Positions 5,666-12,428 of a stretch of DNA of 12,428 nucleotides are shown here, piece after piece; the stretch's first letter is position 1; each line of letters begins with the position of its first letter. A program made the position numbers and the translations under genes. Origin of the DNA: Sphingobacterium sp. UBA4616 (GTDB lineage: Bacteria; Bacteroidota; Bacteroidia; Sphingobacteriales; Sphingobacteriaceae); contig DGIS01000019.1 in assembly GCA_002386525.1 (NCBI GenBank), forward strand, positions 24,573 through 37,000, given 5' to 3'. A model generated the notes under the pieces. That model searched no databases. It was not told the origin of the DNA and saw only the letters and a program-made list of their open reading frames with translations.

Positions 5666-8551
5666 ATGCAACAGTCAAAGTCATTCCCAGTATATAAAAT
5701 CGTTTATTCCATATGTGAGCACCCTTATCTCGGCTATCTCATTGAGCCACACATGGTCCAACTCAATCCCAATGGGACTTACTCACTCCGATATCAACGC
5801 ATATTTAGTAACACTGTCGGTGCCTACGCCGCCGAATTAGATGAAGTAGATTACAAACTCATTCGACTGCTTGATGAAATTGAACAAACACACCTCATCA
5901 AAAAATACTACAAAAAAGCGATCAGACCTGTAGATTTCTTTTCCAAAGTTTTTGATAAAAAGCTTTATGAACTCCTTCGTCCTAAAATAGATGAAAAAAT
6001 GATTCAATTTTTTGAAACTGTTGGAGACAAACCATTCTTTATGATGAGCAAAGATGGGTATCCTGCAGATCAAGAAATTAAACTGGCCACATCTGCCGCC
6101 TCGATACTTTTTCATTTCCGTCGAAACGAAGAAGAAACACGCTATTTCCCGACCATCAAATATGAAAATCAGCGTTTGGAGTTCATGTTCAAAAATGCTA
6201 TCGTGCTGACTAATGTACAAGCATGGCTACTTTTAAATAATACCCTTTATTATTTCGATCAGACCCTTGAAGGGAAAAAGCTTAGCCCCTTCTTGAATAA
6301 ACGCTATATTTCTGTCGGTAGGAGCACTGAAAAAAAATATTTTGAAACCTTTGTCTGTGGCTTGATAGAACGCTATCATGTTTATGCCGAAGGATTCGAC
6401 ATCCAAACCCATCAGCATCAAGCAATTCCAATTCTCCGTTTGATTTATATCGAAGATGGAGCTTCACAACTTCAATTGCAATTTAAGTACGGTAAACATA
6501 TCTTTACAGCTGGTGCCGAAAATAAAGTTACCGTCCGCATGGTCTATCAGGAGGAAGACGATCGTTATATTTTCCACCGTGTCAAACGATCTTTGCAATG
6601 GGAAGAACAACAGCATGAAAACTTAAAAAAGCTGGGGCTACAGGATTTTGACCTTCAACTCGGTTTATTGACACCAGCGATAGCCGCTGGAAAACGACTT
6701 TCCATATTTGACTGGATAAATAATCACCAAGAACAACTGGAGAAACTTGGTTTTCAAATTGTACAAAATAATGAAGAAAAGCGCTTCTTCATAGGACAGA
6801 CCTCGCTCGATATCTCCATTGAAGAAGATAATGATTGGTTTGACATCAGTGCTATCGCAAAATTTGGACCTTACGAAATCCCATTTATTCAGCTGCGCAA
6901 TCATATCCTCAATAACATTAAGGAATTTACTTTACCGAATGGAGAAATTGCCATGATTCCCGAAGAATGGTTTGCACAGTACAATCATTTATTTCAATTT
7001 TCTGCAGATCGCCATGAACTTAAATTAAATAAGGTACATATAGGCCTACTCTTTGAAATTAGCGAACATACGCAACTGGTATTTACCCGAAAACTTCAAA
7101 ATCTGGCCAACTTTGAAGAAATTGCTGATATTCCCGAACCAAAACATTTCAAAGGAAATCTTCGACCATACCAAAAGGCAGGATACAATTGGTTTAATTT
7201 TCTAAAGCAGTATAGATTTGGAGGCTGTCTTGCGGATGATATGGGCTTAGGCAAAACCATACAAACATTAGCCTTATTGCAGCAGCAAAAAGAACAACTT
7301 CAGGACGAACAGGATGTACGTACCTCGCTTTTGGTCTTACCGACATCATTGGTATATAACTGGCAAAAAGAAGCACATCAATTCGCGCCACAGCTTAACA
7401 TTCACCTTCATACTGGGAATAACCGTATTAAAGATGCCTCACTATTCTCCAAATATGATTTGATAATCACCACCTACGGGATAGCACGTATAGACGAGGA
7501 TACTTTGAGTAGCTTCTATTTTAACTATATTATCTTGGATGAAAGCCAGAACATTAAAAACCCTACATCCAAATCTTTCAAAGCCATAAAAAGCCTAAAA
7601 AGTAAAAATAAACTGGCCTTAAGTGGAACCCCGGTCGAAAATTCAGTTTCGGATCTTTGGGCACAGATGCACTTCACCAATCCCGGACTGTTGGGTAGTT
7701 ACACCTATTTTCAAAAGGAGTTTGTGCAGCCAATAGAAAAGAAAAAAGACGAAGAAAAAGCACAACGCCTCCAGGCGATTGTTAAACCGTTTATATTAAG
7801 ACGTACAAAAGATCAGGTGGCAAGAGAATTACCGCCAAAGACAGAACAGGTACTCTACTGTGAGATGACAGAAAAACAGTCCGAACTTTACGAGAAGGTT
7901 AAATCTGAATATCGCAATGCAATCCTCGACGGACAATTGGAAAACAAACCAAAATCTAGCCAAATTGCACTTTTACAAGGATTGACAAAGCTGCGGCAAT
8001 TAGCCAATCACCCCAGAATGGTGGATGAGAAATTTTCGGGCGATTCCGGTAAGTTCGAAGCGGTCATTGAAACACTTGAAATGGTCATGCAGAGAGGTAA
8101 CAAAGTGCTGATTTTCTCGCAGTTTGTAAAACAACTCAATATCTTCCGCCAATATTTTGATCATAAAGGAATAAACTACGCCTACCTGGATGGTGGCACA
8201 AAAAATCGGGATGAAGCGGTCAGTCAGTTTCGTAAAAACAACGATACCAAGCTATTCCTCATTTCGATAAAGGCAGGTGGTGTGGGGCTCAATCTTATTG
8301 AAGCAGACTATGTTTTTATCCTAGACCCTTGGTGGAATCCGGCCGTAGAACAACAGGCCGTAGACCGTTCGCACCGCATCGGTCAGACGCGCAACGTCTT
8401 TATCTATAAATTTATCAGCAAAGATACCGTTGAAGAAAAAATATTAGCCTTACAGAATAAGAAGAAATCGATCGCACAAAGCCTGATCACAACCGAAGAA
8501 AGCTTTATCAAGTCACTTTCTCAGGAAGATCTGCAGGAACTTTTAGCCTAA
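5666..8551 (+). CDS. SNF2-family DEAD/DEAH-type ATPase (helicase-like, stand-alone)
   Basis: A 961-residue Swi2/Snf2-type ATPase that would use ATP to translocate on double-stranded DNA and remodel protein-DNA complexes. The C-terminal half is a complete motor: Walker A LADDMGLGKT at 522-531 (Lys530), motif Ia LLVLPTSLVYNW, Walker B box DESQ at 625-628, motif III LSGTP at 652-656, motif IV VLIFSQF from 814, then AGGVGLNL and DRSHRIGQ at 900-907 with the arginine-finger residues. The N-terminal half (about 1-500) shows no motif I can assign; I see no SWIM-type zinc cluster. It may match the bacterial SNF2-associated region. The gene stands alone, with no methylase or nuclease beside it, so it is not visibly part of a restriction or DISARM-type island. 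Start ATG at 5666; a partial -7 match (TACCTTTA, 5636-5643) lies upstream. Motor assignment is firm; biological role unknown. Confidence 0.93.
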   Translation: MQQSKSFPVYKIVYSICEHPYLGYLIEPHMVQLNPNGTYSLRYQRIFSNTVGAYAAELDEVDYKLIRLLDEIEQTHLIKKYYKKAIRPVDFFSKVFDKKLYELLRPKIDEKMIQFFETVGDKPFFMMSKDGYPADQEIKLATSAASILFHFRRNEEETRYFPTIKYENQRLEFMFKNAIVLTNVQAWLLLNNTLYYFDQTLEGKKLSPFLNKRYISVGRSTEKKYFETFVCGLIERYHVYAEGFDIQTHQHQAIPILRLIYIEDGASQLQLQFKYGKHIFTAGAENKVTVRMVYQEEDDRYIFHRVKRSLQWEEQQHENLKKLGLQDFDLQLGLLTPAIAAGKRLSIFDWINNHQEQLEKLGFQIVQNNEEKRFFIGQTSLDISIEEDNDWFDISAIAKFGPYEIPFIQLRNHILNNIKEFTLPNGEIAMIPEEWFAQYNHLFQFSADRHELKLNKVHIGLLFEISEHTQLVFTRKLQNLANFEEIADIPEPKHFKGNLRPYQKAGYNWFNFLKQYRFGGCLADDMGLGKTIQTLALLQQQKEQLQDEQDVRTSLLVLPTSLVYNWQKEAHQFAPQLNIHLHTGNNRIKDASLFSKYDLIITTYGIARIDEDTLSSFYFNYIILDESQNIKNPTSKSFKAIKSLKSKNKLALSGTPVENSVSDLWAQMHFTNPGLLGSYTYFQKEFVQPIEKKKDEEKAQRLQAIVKPFILRRTKDQVARELPPKTEQVLYCEMTEKQSELYEKVKSEYRNAILDGQLENKPKSSQIALLQGLTKLRQLANHPRMVDEKFSGDSGKFEAVIETLEMVMQRGNKVLIFSQFVKQLNIFRQYFDHKGINYAYLDGGTKNRDEAVSQFRKNNDTKLFLISIKAGGVGLNLIEADYVFILDPWWNPAVEQQAVDRSHRIGQTRNVFIYKFISKDTVEEKILALQNKKKSIAQSLITTEESFIKSLSQEDLQELLA

Positions 8552-8566
8552 ATACAATCACTACTG

Positions 8567-9373
8567 CTATTTGTATCCGTTGATCTTCGCCATATAAATC
8601 GATGGACGAATACCCGTCACGCGTGTAAAAATGTTGCTGAAAGAAGAGAGCTCGTTGTAACCCACACGCATGGCGATTTCGAGAATGGAGTAGTTATTTT
8701 CAGACATGAGCTCCAGCGCTTTCGCAATTCGTATCGCTCTTAAAAACCGAATATAACTGATGCCCATATCTTCTTTAAAAAGCCTGGATAAGGAGCGGCT
8801 ACTCATTCCAAAACGCGCAGCAATCTGTTCAATGGTAAAGGCCTGATCGATGTTGCTGTTGAGATACCGAGCCACACTTTTGAGCTTTTCACTTTTAGGA
8901 TAGGGATGCTGCATCGGAAAAGCATCTACTGGTGAGCTCGTATCTGGAATAATAGCCATCATCGCACGCAAGAGACAGTATTTAGAATATTCAGTCATCT
9001 TGCTCACCCCGCCAGCCCAATCTCGAGCAAATAAAAACATTTCACGCATCAAATCATTGCTTAGAAATATATTTGGCACCGAAAGCACAGATGGCATACC
9101 CGGCCTTTCTTTAAAGTAAAAACTATAGAGCGGAATACGAGAGCTTGTACTTTCCAGATGATAAGTTGTATTTGCCGGAATCCACATATAAAATCTTGCA
9201 GGCAAATACCAGTGCTTTGTTGCTGTAAACACATGAATAATCCCGCCTTCAGCATACAACAGGCGCGCTTTTTTATGTTTATACTCGCGAGAATCAATAC
9301 GATCTACGTAGAGGTGGTCGACATAAAAATCATAGTGCTCAGCATCAATCGCTGCAAGTTTGCCCTCTTCCAT
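8567..9373 (-). CDS. AraC-family transcriptional regulator
   Basis: A 268-residue DNA-binding regulator. The C-terminal AraC/XylS domain (about 163-262) has both helix-turn-helix units: IEQIAARFGMSSRSLSRLFK (181-200) and the second from SILEIAMRVGYNELSSFSNIF (229-249), followed by the signature phenylalanine, G and RPS-Y (251-260). The N-terminal part (about 15-95) looks like a small cupin-type sensor barrel with IHVFTATKHWYLPARFYMWIPA, a pattern common in regulators of efflux genes; its ligand is unknown. It is divergent from the adaptor/MFS operon at 9636, which makes that operon and itself the likely targets, and it converges with the SNF2 gene across only 15 bases. Start ATG at 9373; a promoter-like pair lies so close that the transcript may be leaderless. 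Family call firm, target inferred from position. Confidence 0.93.
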   Translation of the reverse strand: MEEGKLAAIDAEHYDFYVDHLYVDRIDSREYKHKKARLLYAEGGIIHVFTATKHWYLPARFYMWIPANTTYHLESTSSRIPLYSFYFKERPGMPSVLSVPNIFLSNDLMREMFLFARDWAGGVSKMTEYSKYCLLRAMMAIIPDTSSPVDAFPMQHPYPKSEKLKSVARYLNSNIDQAFTIEQIAARFGMSSRSLSRLFKEDMGISYIRFLRAIRIAKALELMSENNYSILEIAMRVGYNELSSFSNIFTRVTGIRPSIYMAKINGYK

Positions 9374-9377
9374 AACT

Positions 9378-9410
9378 CAAAATTACGTTATTTCGACAAT
9401 ATGGCGCAAA
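9378..9410 (-). promoter_or_regulatory. Candidate promoter of the AraC-family gene
   Basis: On the minus strand TTTG (9410-9407) and TAATTTTG (9385-9378, exact TAnnTTTG) are separated by 21 bases, close to the Bacteroidota consensus spacing. The -7 element ends only four bases before the ATG at 9373, so transcription would begin at or next to the start codon. Either the mRNA is leaderless or this match is fortuitous in AT-rich DNA. One AATATGGC motif (9398-9405) lies in the spacer beside the -33 box. Confidence 0.4.
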
Positions 9411-9583
9411 TAAACAAATATCCGTCCGACTATACAAAACAAATCATTTCCGTCCTACACTATCTTTGTATGGGCCATATTCCCAAACAGAAACGTCGAT
9501 CGGGACTCAAGCCCCCCTTTTAAGTAAAATGCATTGACAGATATTGATGTATCAGGTAATTCATAACCAGAATCGGAATATGG
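9398..9583. repeat. Three AATATGG(C) motifs in the AraC/efflux intergenic region
   Basis: AATATGGC at 9398-9405 is matched by its exact reverse complement GCCATATT at 9474-9481, and a third, direct copy AATATGG is at 9577-9583. The first overlaps the regulator's promoter spacer, the second lies just downstream of the efflux -7 element, and the third is in the efflux leader. The placement suits binding sites of the AraC-type regulator, but this is inference; 7-8-base words can recur by chance. Confidence 0.35.
9461..9468 (+). promoter_or_regulatory. Candidate -7 element for the efflux operon
   Basis: TATCTTTG is an exact match to TAnnTTTG, 167 bases before the ATG of the adaptor gene. The -33 region has no TTTG at the proper distance, as is common for promoters that need an activator; this would suit control by the divergent AraC-type protein. 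The leader would be about 160 bases long. Confidence 0.4.
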
Positions 9584-9635
9584 ATCTGAATGCTAAAGCT
9601 GAAGAATTTGGAAAATGCGCAAGTAGAATGGAATA

Positions 9636-10685
9636 ATGAATAGAAAAGATAAAAAAGACAAAACAAAAGGATTTAATAAAGTGCTTGTCCTATTTGCCAG
9701 TATATTATTATTGGCCGGTATTGGCTTCCTGGCCAAGCATCTGATTTTTACTCATCAATATGTAACGACCAATGATGCACAGATAGATCAATATGTGACC
9801 CCTGTTGCTAGTCGGATCCCCGGTTTTATCAAAGAAGTCCGATTTGAAGAAAATCAATATGTGCATCAGGGTGACACCCTATTTATCATAGATGCAAGTG
9901 AATATCAGACCAAGGTAGATATCGCAAATGCCGAACTCCAAAGTAGCCAGAGAAATGCCGAGGTAATCAGCAAAACAGCCAATGCGACTGCCAATAGTAT
10001 TTCGGTTCAAAAGGCAAGATTAGAAGCAGCAAAAGTAAGTGTATGGCAAACGCAACAGGATTATAGTCGATTCAAGAAATTATATGAGGCTGATGCGGCA
10101 ACCAGACAGCAATACGACAATGCCCAAGCAGCTTACGATTTAGCATTAGCACAACTACATGCTATGACAGAAGAGTATCATTCCGCGCGACTGAATACCA
10201 GCAAAGAAAAAGCAAACGAGTTACCTGCAAAAGCGAATATTAACATCAAAAAGGCCGCAAAAACAAATGCGCAGCTTTTCCTTTCTTATGCCGTAGTAAC
10301 TGCACCCTATGACGGTTTTGTGGGCAAGCGAACTATACAACCCGGACAATTTGTGAAGGAAGGCCAGACGCTGGCAAATGTAGTTAGCGAAGAGAAATGG
10401 ATCGATGCAAATTTCAGGGAAACACAGCTCGAAAATCTTATAGAAGGCACTATCGTGACGATACAGGTGGATGCATTTCCCAACCTTCTTTTTAAAGGAA
10501 AGATCCATTCTTTTTCTCCAGCATCAGGTTCCAAATTTGCCGTAATACCCCAAGATAACGCAACCGGAAACTTCGTAAAAATAGAGCAGCGCATCCCCGT
10601 TAAAATTGTCTTTGATCCACAGCAGAATCTTAAAAAACTACGTGCCGGCATGAACGTTGTCATTCATGCCGCCCATCAATCCTAA
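9636..10685 (+). CDS. EmrA/HlyD-family periplasmic adaptor (membrane fusion protein)
   Basis: A 349-residue adaptor that links an inner-membrane MFS pump to an outer-membrane channel. Residues 1-15 are a lysine-rich cytoplasmic tail and about 15-37 one membrane helix; the rest is periplasmic. Next comes the biotinyl-lipoyl half (about 42-90, TTNDAQIDQYVTPVASRIPG, equivalent to the TDDAYV start of EmrA), an alpha-helical hairpin (about 93-215), the second lipoyl half (VTAPYDGFVG, 221-230) and a beta-barrel. The EmrA-type block at 298-323 (GSKFAVIP, NATGNF, QRIPVKI) separates it from RND-pump adaptors. The MFS transporter follows immediately, and an AraC regulator diverges. The ATG at 9636 is the first usable start: an in-frame ATG at 9615 runs into a stop. 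Substrate unknown; I did not use the symbol emrA because orthology is not shown. Confidence 0.93.
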   Translation: MNRKDKKDKTKGFNKVLVLFASILLLAGIGFLAKHLIFTHQYVTTNDAQIDQYVTPVASRIPGFIKEVRFEENQYVHQGDTLFIIDASEYQTKVDIANAELQSSQRNAEVISKTANATANSISVQKARLEAAKVSVWQTQQDYSRFKKLYEADAATRQQYDNAQAAYDLALAQLHAMTEEYHSARLNTSKEKANELPAKANINIKKAAKTNAQLFLSYAVVTAPYDGFVGKRTIQPGQFVKEGQTLANVVSEEKWIDANFRETQLENLIEGTIVTIQVDAFPNLLFKGKIHSFSPASGSKFAVIPQDNATGNFVKIEQRIPVKIVFDPQQNLKKLRAGMNVVIHAAHQS

Positions 10686-10692
10686 TTTGACC

Positions 10693-12270
10693 ATGCTTAA
10701 CAACAAATCTTTATACTATAGCTGGGTTCCCGAATGGATCAAACTTCCGCTTATGATACTAGCGATGTTTCCCCATCTCATGTTAATGTCGCTATTCCAT
10801 TCAAACACGGCATTTACCGCGTCGACGCTTGACATCGAAACCGAAGATATTCAATATTTCCTTTCCTTGATGTATGGTGCCATTGTGGTTGCTTTACTCA
10901 TATTTCAGCGGCTTTTTTCTTATTTCAGGGTGAGAACATATATCCTGTTGACCTGCAGTACTTCCATCCTCATCTTAATAGGCATCTCATTGACAAAAGA
11001 TACATTCCTTATTGGCGTTTTGCGTGTAGCCGAAGGTATTTTTTGTGTACTTGAAGGAGCTTGCTTCCTTCCAATGGTTATGAACCAGATTAAACATGCT
11101 AAGAGCCGCACCATTGCCTATTTCTTCCTATATACATTTATGCTTACTGGCTCAACCTTAACAACATCTTTGCTCAAAGAAAGTATTATGGATTATGGAT
11201 GGCAAGATATGATTCACGTTGTACTCTATTGGCATTTGATTGTGATTGCGATAGCCCTGCTCTTACTCAACAATAACCGCTTAAGTAAAAAATTCCCTCT
11301 CTATCAACTGGATCTCACAAGTTGTCTGTTTCTGCTGCTCTCATTGAGTTGCGGCGCTTATGTCTTAATTTATGGCCGTAAATACTATTGGTTCGAACAC
11401 ACCAATATTACCATCAACTTTGCCCTTTTCCTGATGTTCGGAGCACTCTTTATAATTAAACAAAGTTTGGTCAAAAGACCTCTTTTTCACTTTGAGGTCT
11501 TGAGATACAAAAATGTGATTTTGGGAGTTATCCTATTTTTTCTCTTTTATATTATTCGCAGCTGCCTCAACAATGTCTATTCCGTCATGGCTACCGTCTG
11601 GAAATGGCCCTGGCACTACATTATTGATGTACAATACATCAATGTCATAGGTACTATCCTGGGTGTTGGCAGTTCTGGCGTCTTACTTCTACGCGACGTA
11701 TCGCCTAAATATAGCTTTGGCTTTGGCTTTCTGATATTGGCAATTTCGTGTTTTCTCTTTGTCCCTACCTTTTATCCTGATACCACAATCTGGGCCATAG
11801 GTCTACCTTTGTTCATTCAGGGCATCGGACAAGGCTGGTTGTTCACCCCGTTGGTGATTTACATTTTAACAGGTGTCGAATCGCAACATGTAGGCAATGC
11901 CGGCCTCATGGGTACAACTGTTCGATTTTGGAGTACCAATATTGGATTTGCATTTACCCAAAACATCAGCTATATACTAAATAAAAAGCATTATAATCAA
12001 CTCGAACAGACACTGAATACAAGCAATCCGTTGACAATGAATTATTGGAACACATTAATCGAGAAATATAGCGGATTATATGGCGATCAAGTGGCAAACC
12101 GTATTGTTAGTAAAAGTCTTTCCGGAAGTTTGAGTCAGCAAGCATCGCTAATCAGCAATATGGAAATATTTACTTACCTCGGAATGCTGGGATTAGTTGT
12201 CACCGGAATAATATTCTTATTTGGCCCAGCCAAGACCCTTTATATCCGGCTGAGGTTACCTTACTTATAA
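10693..12270 (+). CDS. MFS transporter, DHA2/EmrB-like, 14 predicted helices
   Basis: A 525-residue inner-membrane transporter, probably a proton-driven exporter working with the adjacent adaptor. Hydrophobic segments suggest about 14 helices, the DHA2 number; the stretch IQGIGQGWLFTPLVIYIL (375-392) resembles the EmrB helix-11 region, and a long polar loop (about 428-488) precedes the last helix, as in EmrB. Yet usual drug-exporter motifs are degenerate: no clear G-x-L-a-D-r-x-G-r-k loop between helices 2 and 3 (QRLFSYFRVR instead), no lDxTIvNvALP in helix 1, and no GPxxGG in helix 5. The frame runs back to TTG 10657 and ATG 10666, both inside the adaptor gene. I chose ATG 10693, seven bases after the adaptor stop; ATG 10666 (534 residues) remains possible. 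The two genes form one operon. No TolC-like gene is seen within the window. Confidence 0.88.
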   Translation: MLNNKSLYYSWVPEWIKLPLMILAMFPHLMLMSLFHSNTAFTASTLDIETEDIQYFLSLMYGAIVVALLIFQRLFSYFRVRTYILLTCSTSILILIGISLTKDTFLIGVLRVAEGIFCVLEGACFLPMVMNQIKHAKSRTIAYFFLYTFMLTGSTLTTSLLKESIMDYGWQDMIHVVLYWHLIVIAIALLLLNNNRLSKKFPLYQLDLTSCLFLLLSLSCGAYVLIYGRKYYWFEHTNITINFALFLMFGALFIIKQSLVKRPLFHFEVLRYKNVILGVILFFLFYIIRSCLNNVYSVMATVWKWPWHYIIDVQYINVIGTILGVGSSGVLLLRDVSPKYSFGFGFLILAISCFLFVPTFYPDTTIWAIGLPLFIQGIGQGWLFTPLVIYILTGVESQHVGNAGLMGTTVRFWSTNIGFAFTQNISYILNKKHYNQLEQTLNTSNPLTMNYWNTLIEKYSGLYGDQVANRIVSKSLSGSLSQQASLISNMEIFTYLGMLGLVVTGIIFLFGPAKTLYIRLRLPYL

Positions 12271-12275
12271 ATCGA

Positions 12276-12316
12276 ACTAGGGAAACGCCTAGTATAACCA
12301 AACTAGGGGACGCCTA
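12276..12316. repeat. Tandem ACTAGGG(A)ACGCCTA repeats downstream of the MFS gene
   Basis: Two imperfect direct copies lie at 12275-12293 (AACTAGGGAAACGCCTAGT) and 12301-12316 (AACTAGGGGACGCCTA). Each can fold on itself: the first has a perfect 6-bp stem ACTAGG/CCTAGT with a 6-base loop, the second a 4-bp TAGG/CCTA stem. A further CCCTAGT, the reverse complement of the shared ACTAGGG, is at 12397-12403. No U-tract follows, so they are not a standard terminator, although the position after the operon's last stop allows a role in 3'-end formation. Confidence 0.5.
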
Positions 12317-12428
12317 CCTAACAAGGTCTAACAACTCCATCAAAGCCAAAGAAAATAAACGTTTTCAGTAAACTGCACATAGTAAACTCATGGAAACCCT
12401 AGTCAACAATACTAAAAGAGGCTATTTG

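Noticed and set aside
5666..8551. SNF2 gene as part of a phage-defence island such as DISARM or a type I-like system
   Set aside because: Neighbours are dapF and an AraC/efflux divergon; no methylase, nuclease, phospholipase D or DUF partner is present.
9158..9523. A 121-codon plus-strand open frame opposite the AraC gene and running into the intergenic region
   Set aside because: Most of it is antisense to the well-supported regulator. Its last 17 codons (from the ATG at 9470) would make a leader peptide, but that ATG lies at or before the predicted start of transcription.
10657..10692. Upstream starts (TTG 10657, ATG 10666) of the MFS gene
   Set aside because: Both lie inside the adaptor gene; the ATG seven bases after the adaptor stop gives a more usual operon junction. 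ATG 10666 is not excluded.

Overview
The window looks like ordinary chromosomal DNA of a Bacteroidota bacterium, most likely a Sphingobacterium/Pedobacter-type member of the Sphingobacteriaceae. This is inferred from four things: moderate-to-low G+C, AT-rich spacers without Shine-Dalgarno sequences, several matches to the Bacteroidota promoter signature (-7 element TAnnTTTG), and the protein styles. I see no transposase, integrase, tRNA, rRNA or CRISPR array. I do not find a convincing undescribed system. The most interesting material is regulatory DNA between genes.

Layout. From 27 to 2549 four genes lie on the minus strand, in transcription order: a low-molecular-weight tyrosine phosphatase, a small conserved hypothetical protein, an exported cyclophilin-type peptidyl-prolyl isomerase, and exodeoxyribonuclease III. 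Their gaps are 56-74 bases, so partial co-transcription is plausible. A 405-base gene-poor spacer follows (2550-2954). It holds a clear rho-independent terminator for the next minus-strand gene, a 518-residue HtrA/DegQ-type protease with two PDZ domains (2955-4511). The protease diverges from dapF (4742-5521, lysine/peptidoglycan precursor synthesis). The 230-base divergent region carries a good promoter for the protease and two nested perfect palindromes over the dapF promoter. dapF is followed on the same strand by a stand-alone SNF2-family ATPase of 961 residues (5666-8551). That gene converges, with a 15-base gap, on an AraC-family regulator (minus, 8567-9373).

The AraC regulator is divergent from a two-gene efflux operon: an EmrA/HlyD-type periplasmic adaptor (9636-10685) and a divergent 14-helix MFS transporter (about 10693-12270). 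The 262-base region between them has promoter-like elements in both directions and three copies of an AATATGG(C) motif. This layout fits a local regulator controlling a tripartite drug or metabolite exporter. No TolC-like outer-membrane partner lies inside the window. The last 158 bases hold short ACTAGGG/CCTAGT inverted and direct repeats and no recognisable gene.

Three coding starts were chosen against longer TTG-initiated alternatives (phosphatase, dapF, MFS transporter), because an ATG fits the family alignment, the promoter position or the operon spacing better.
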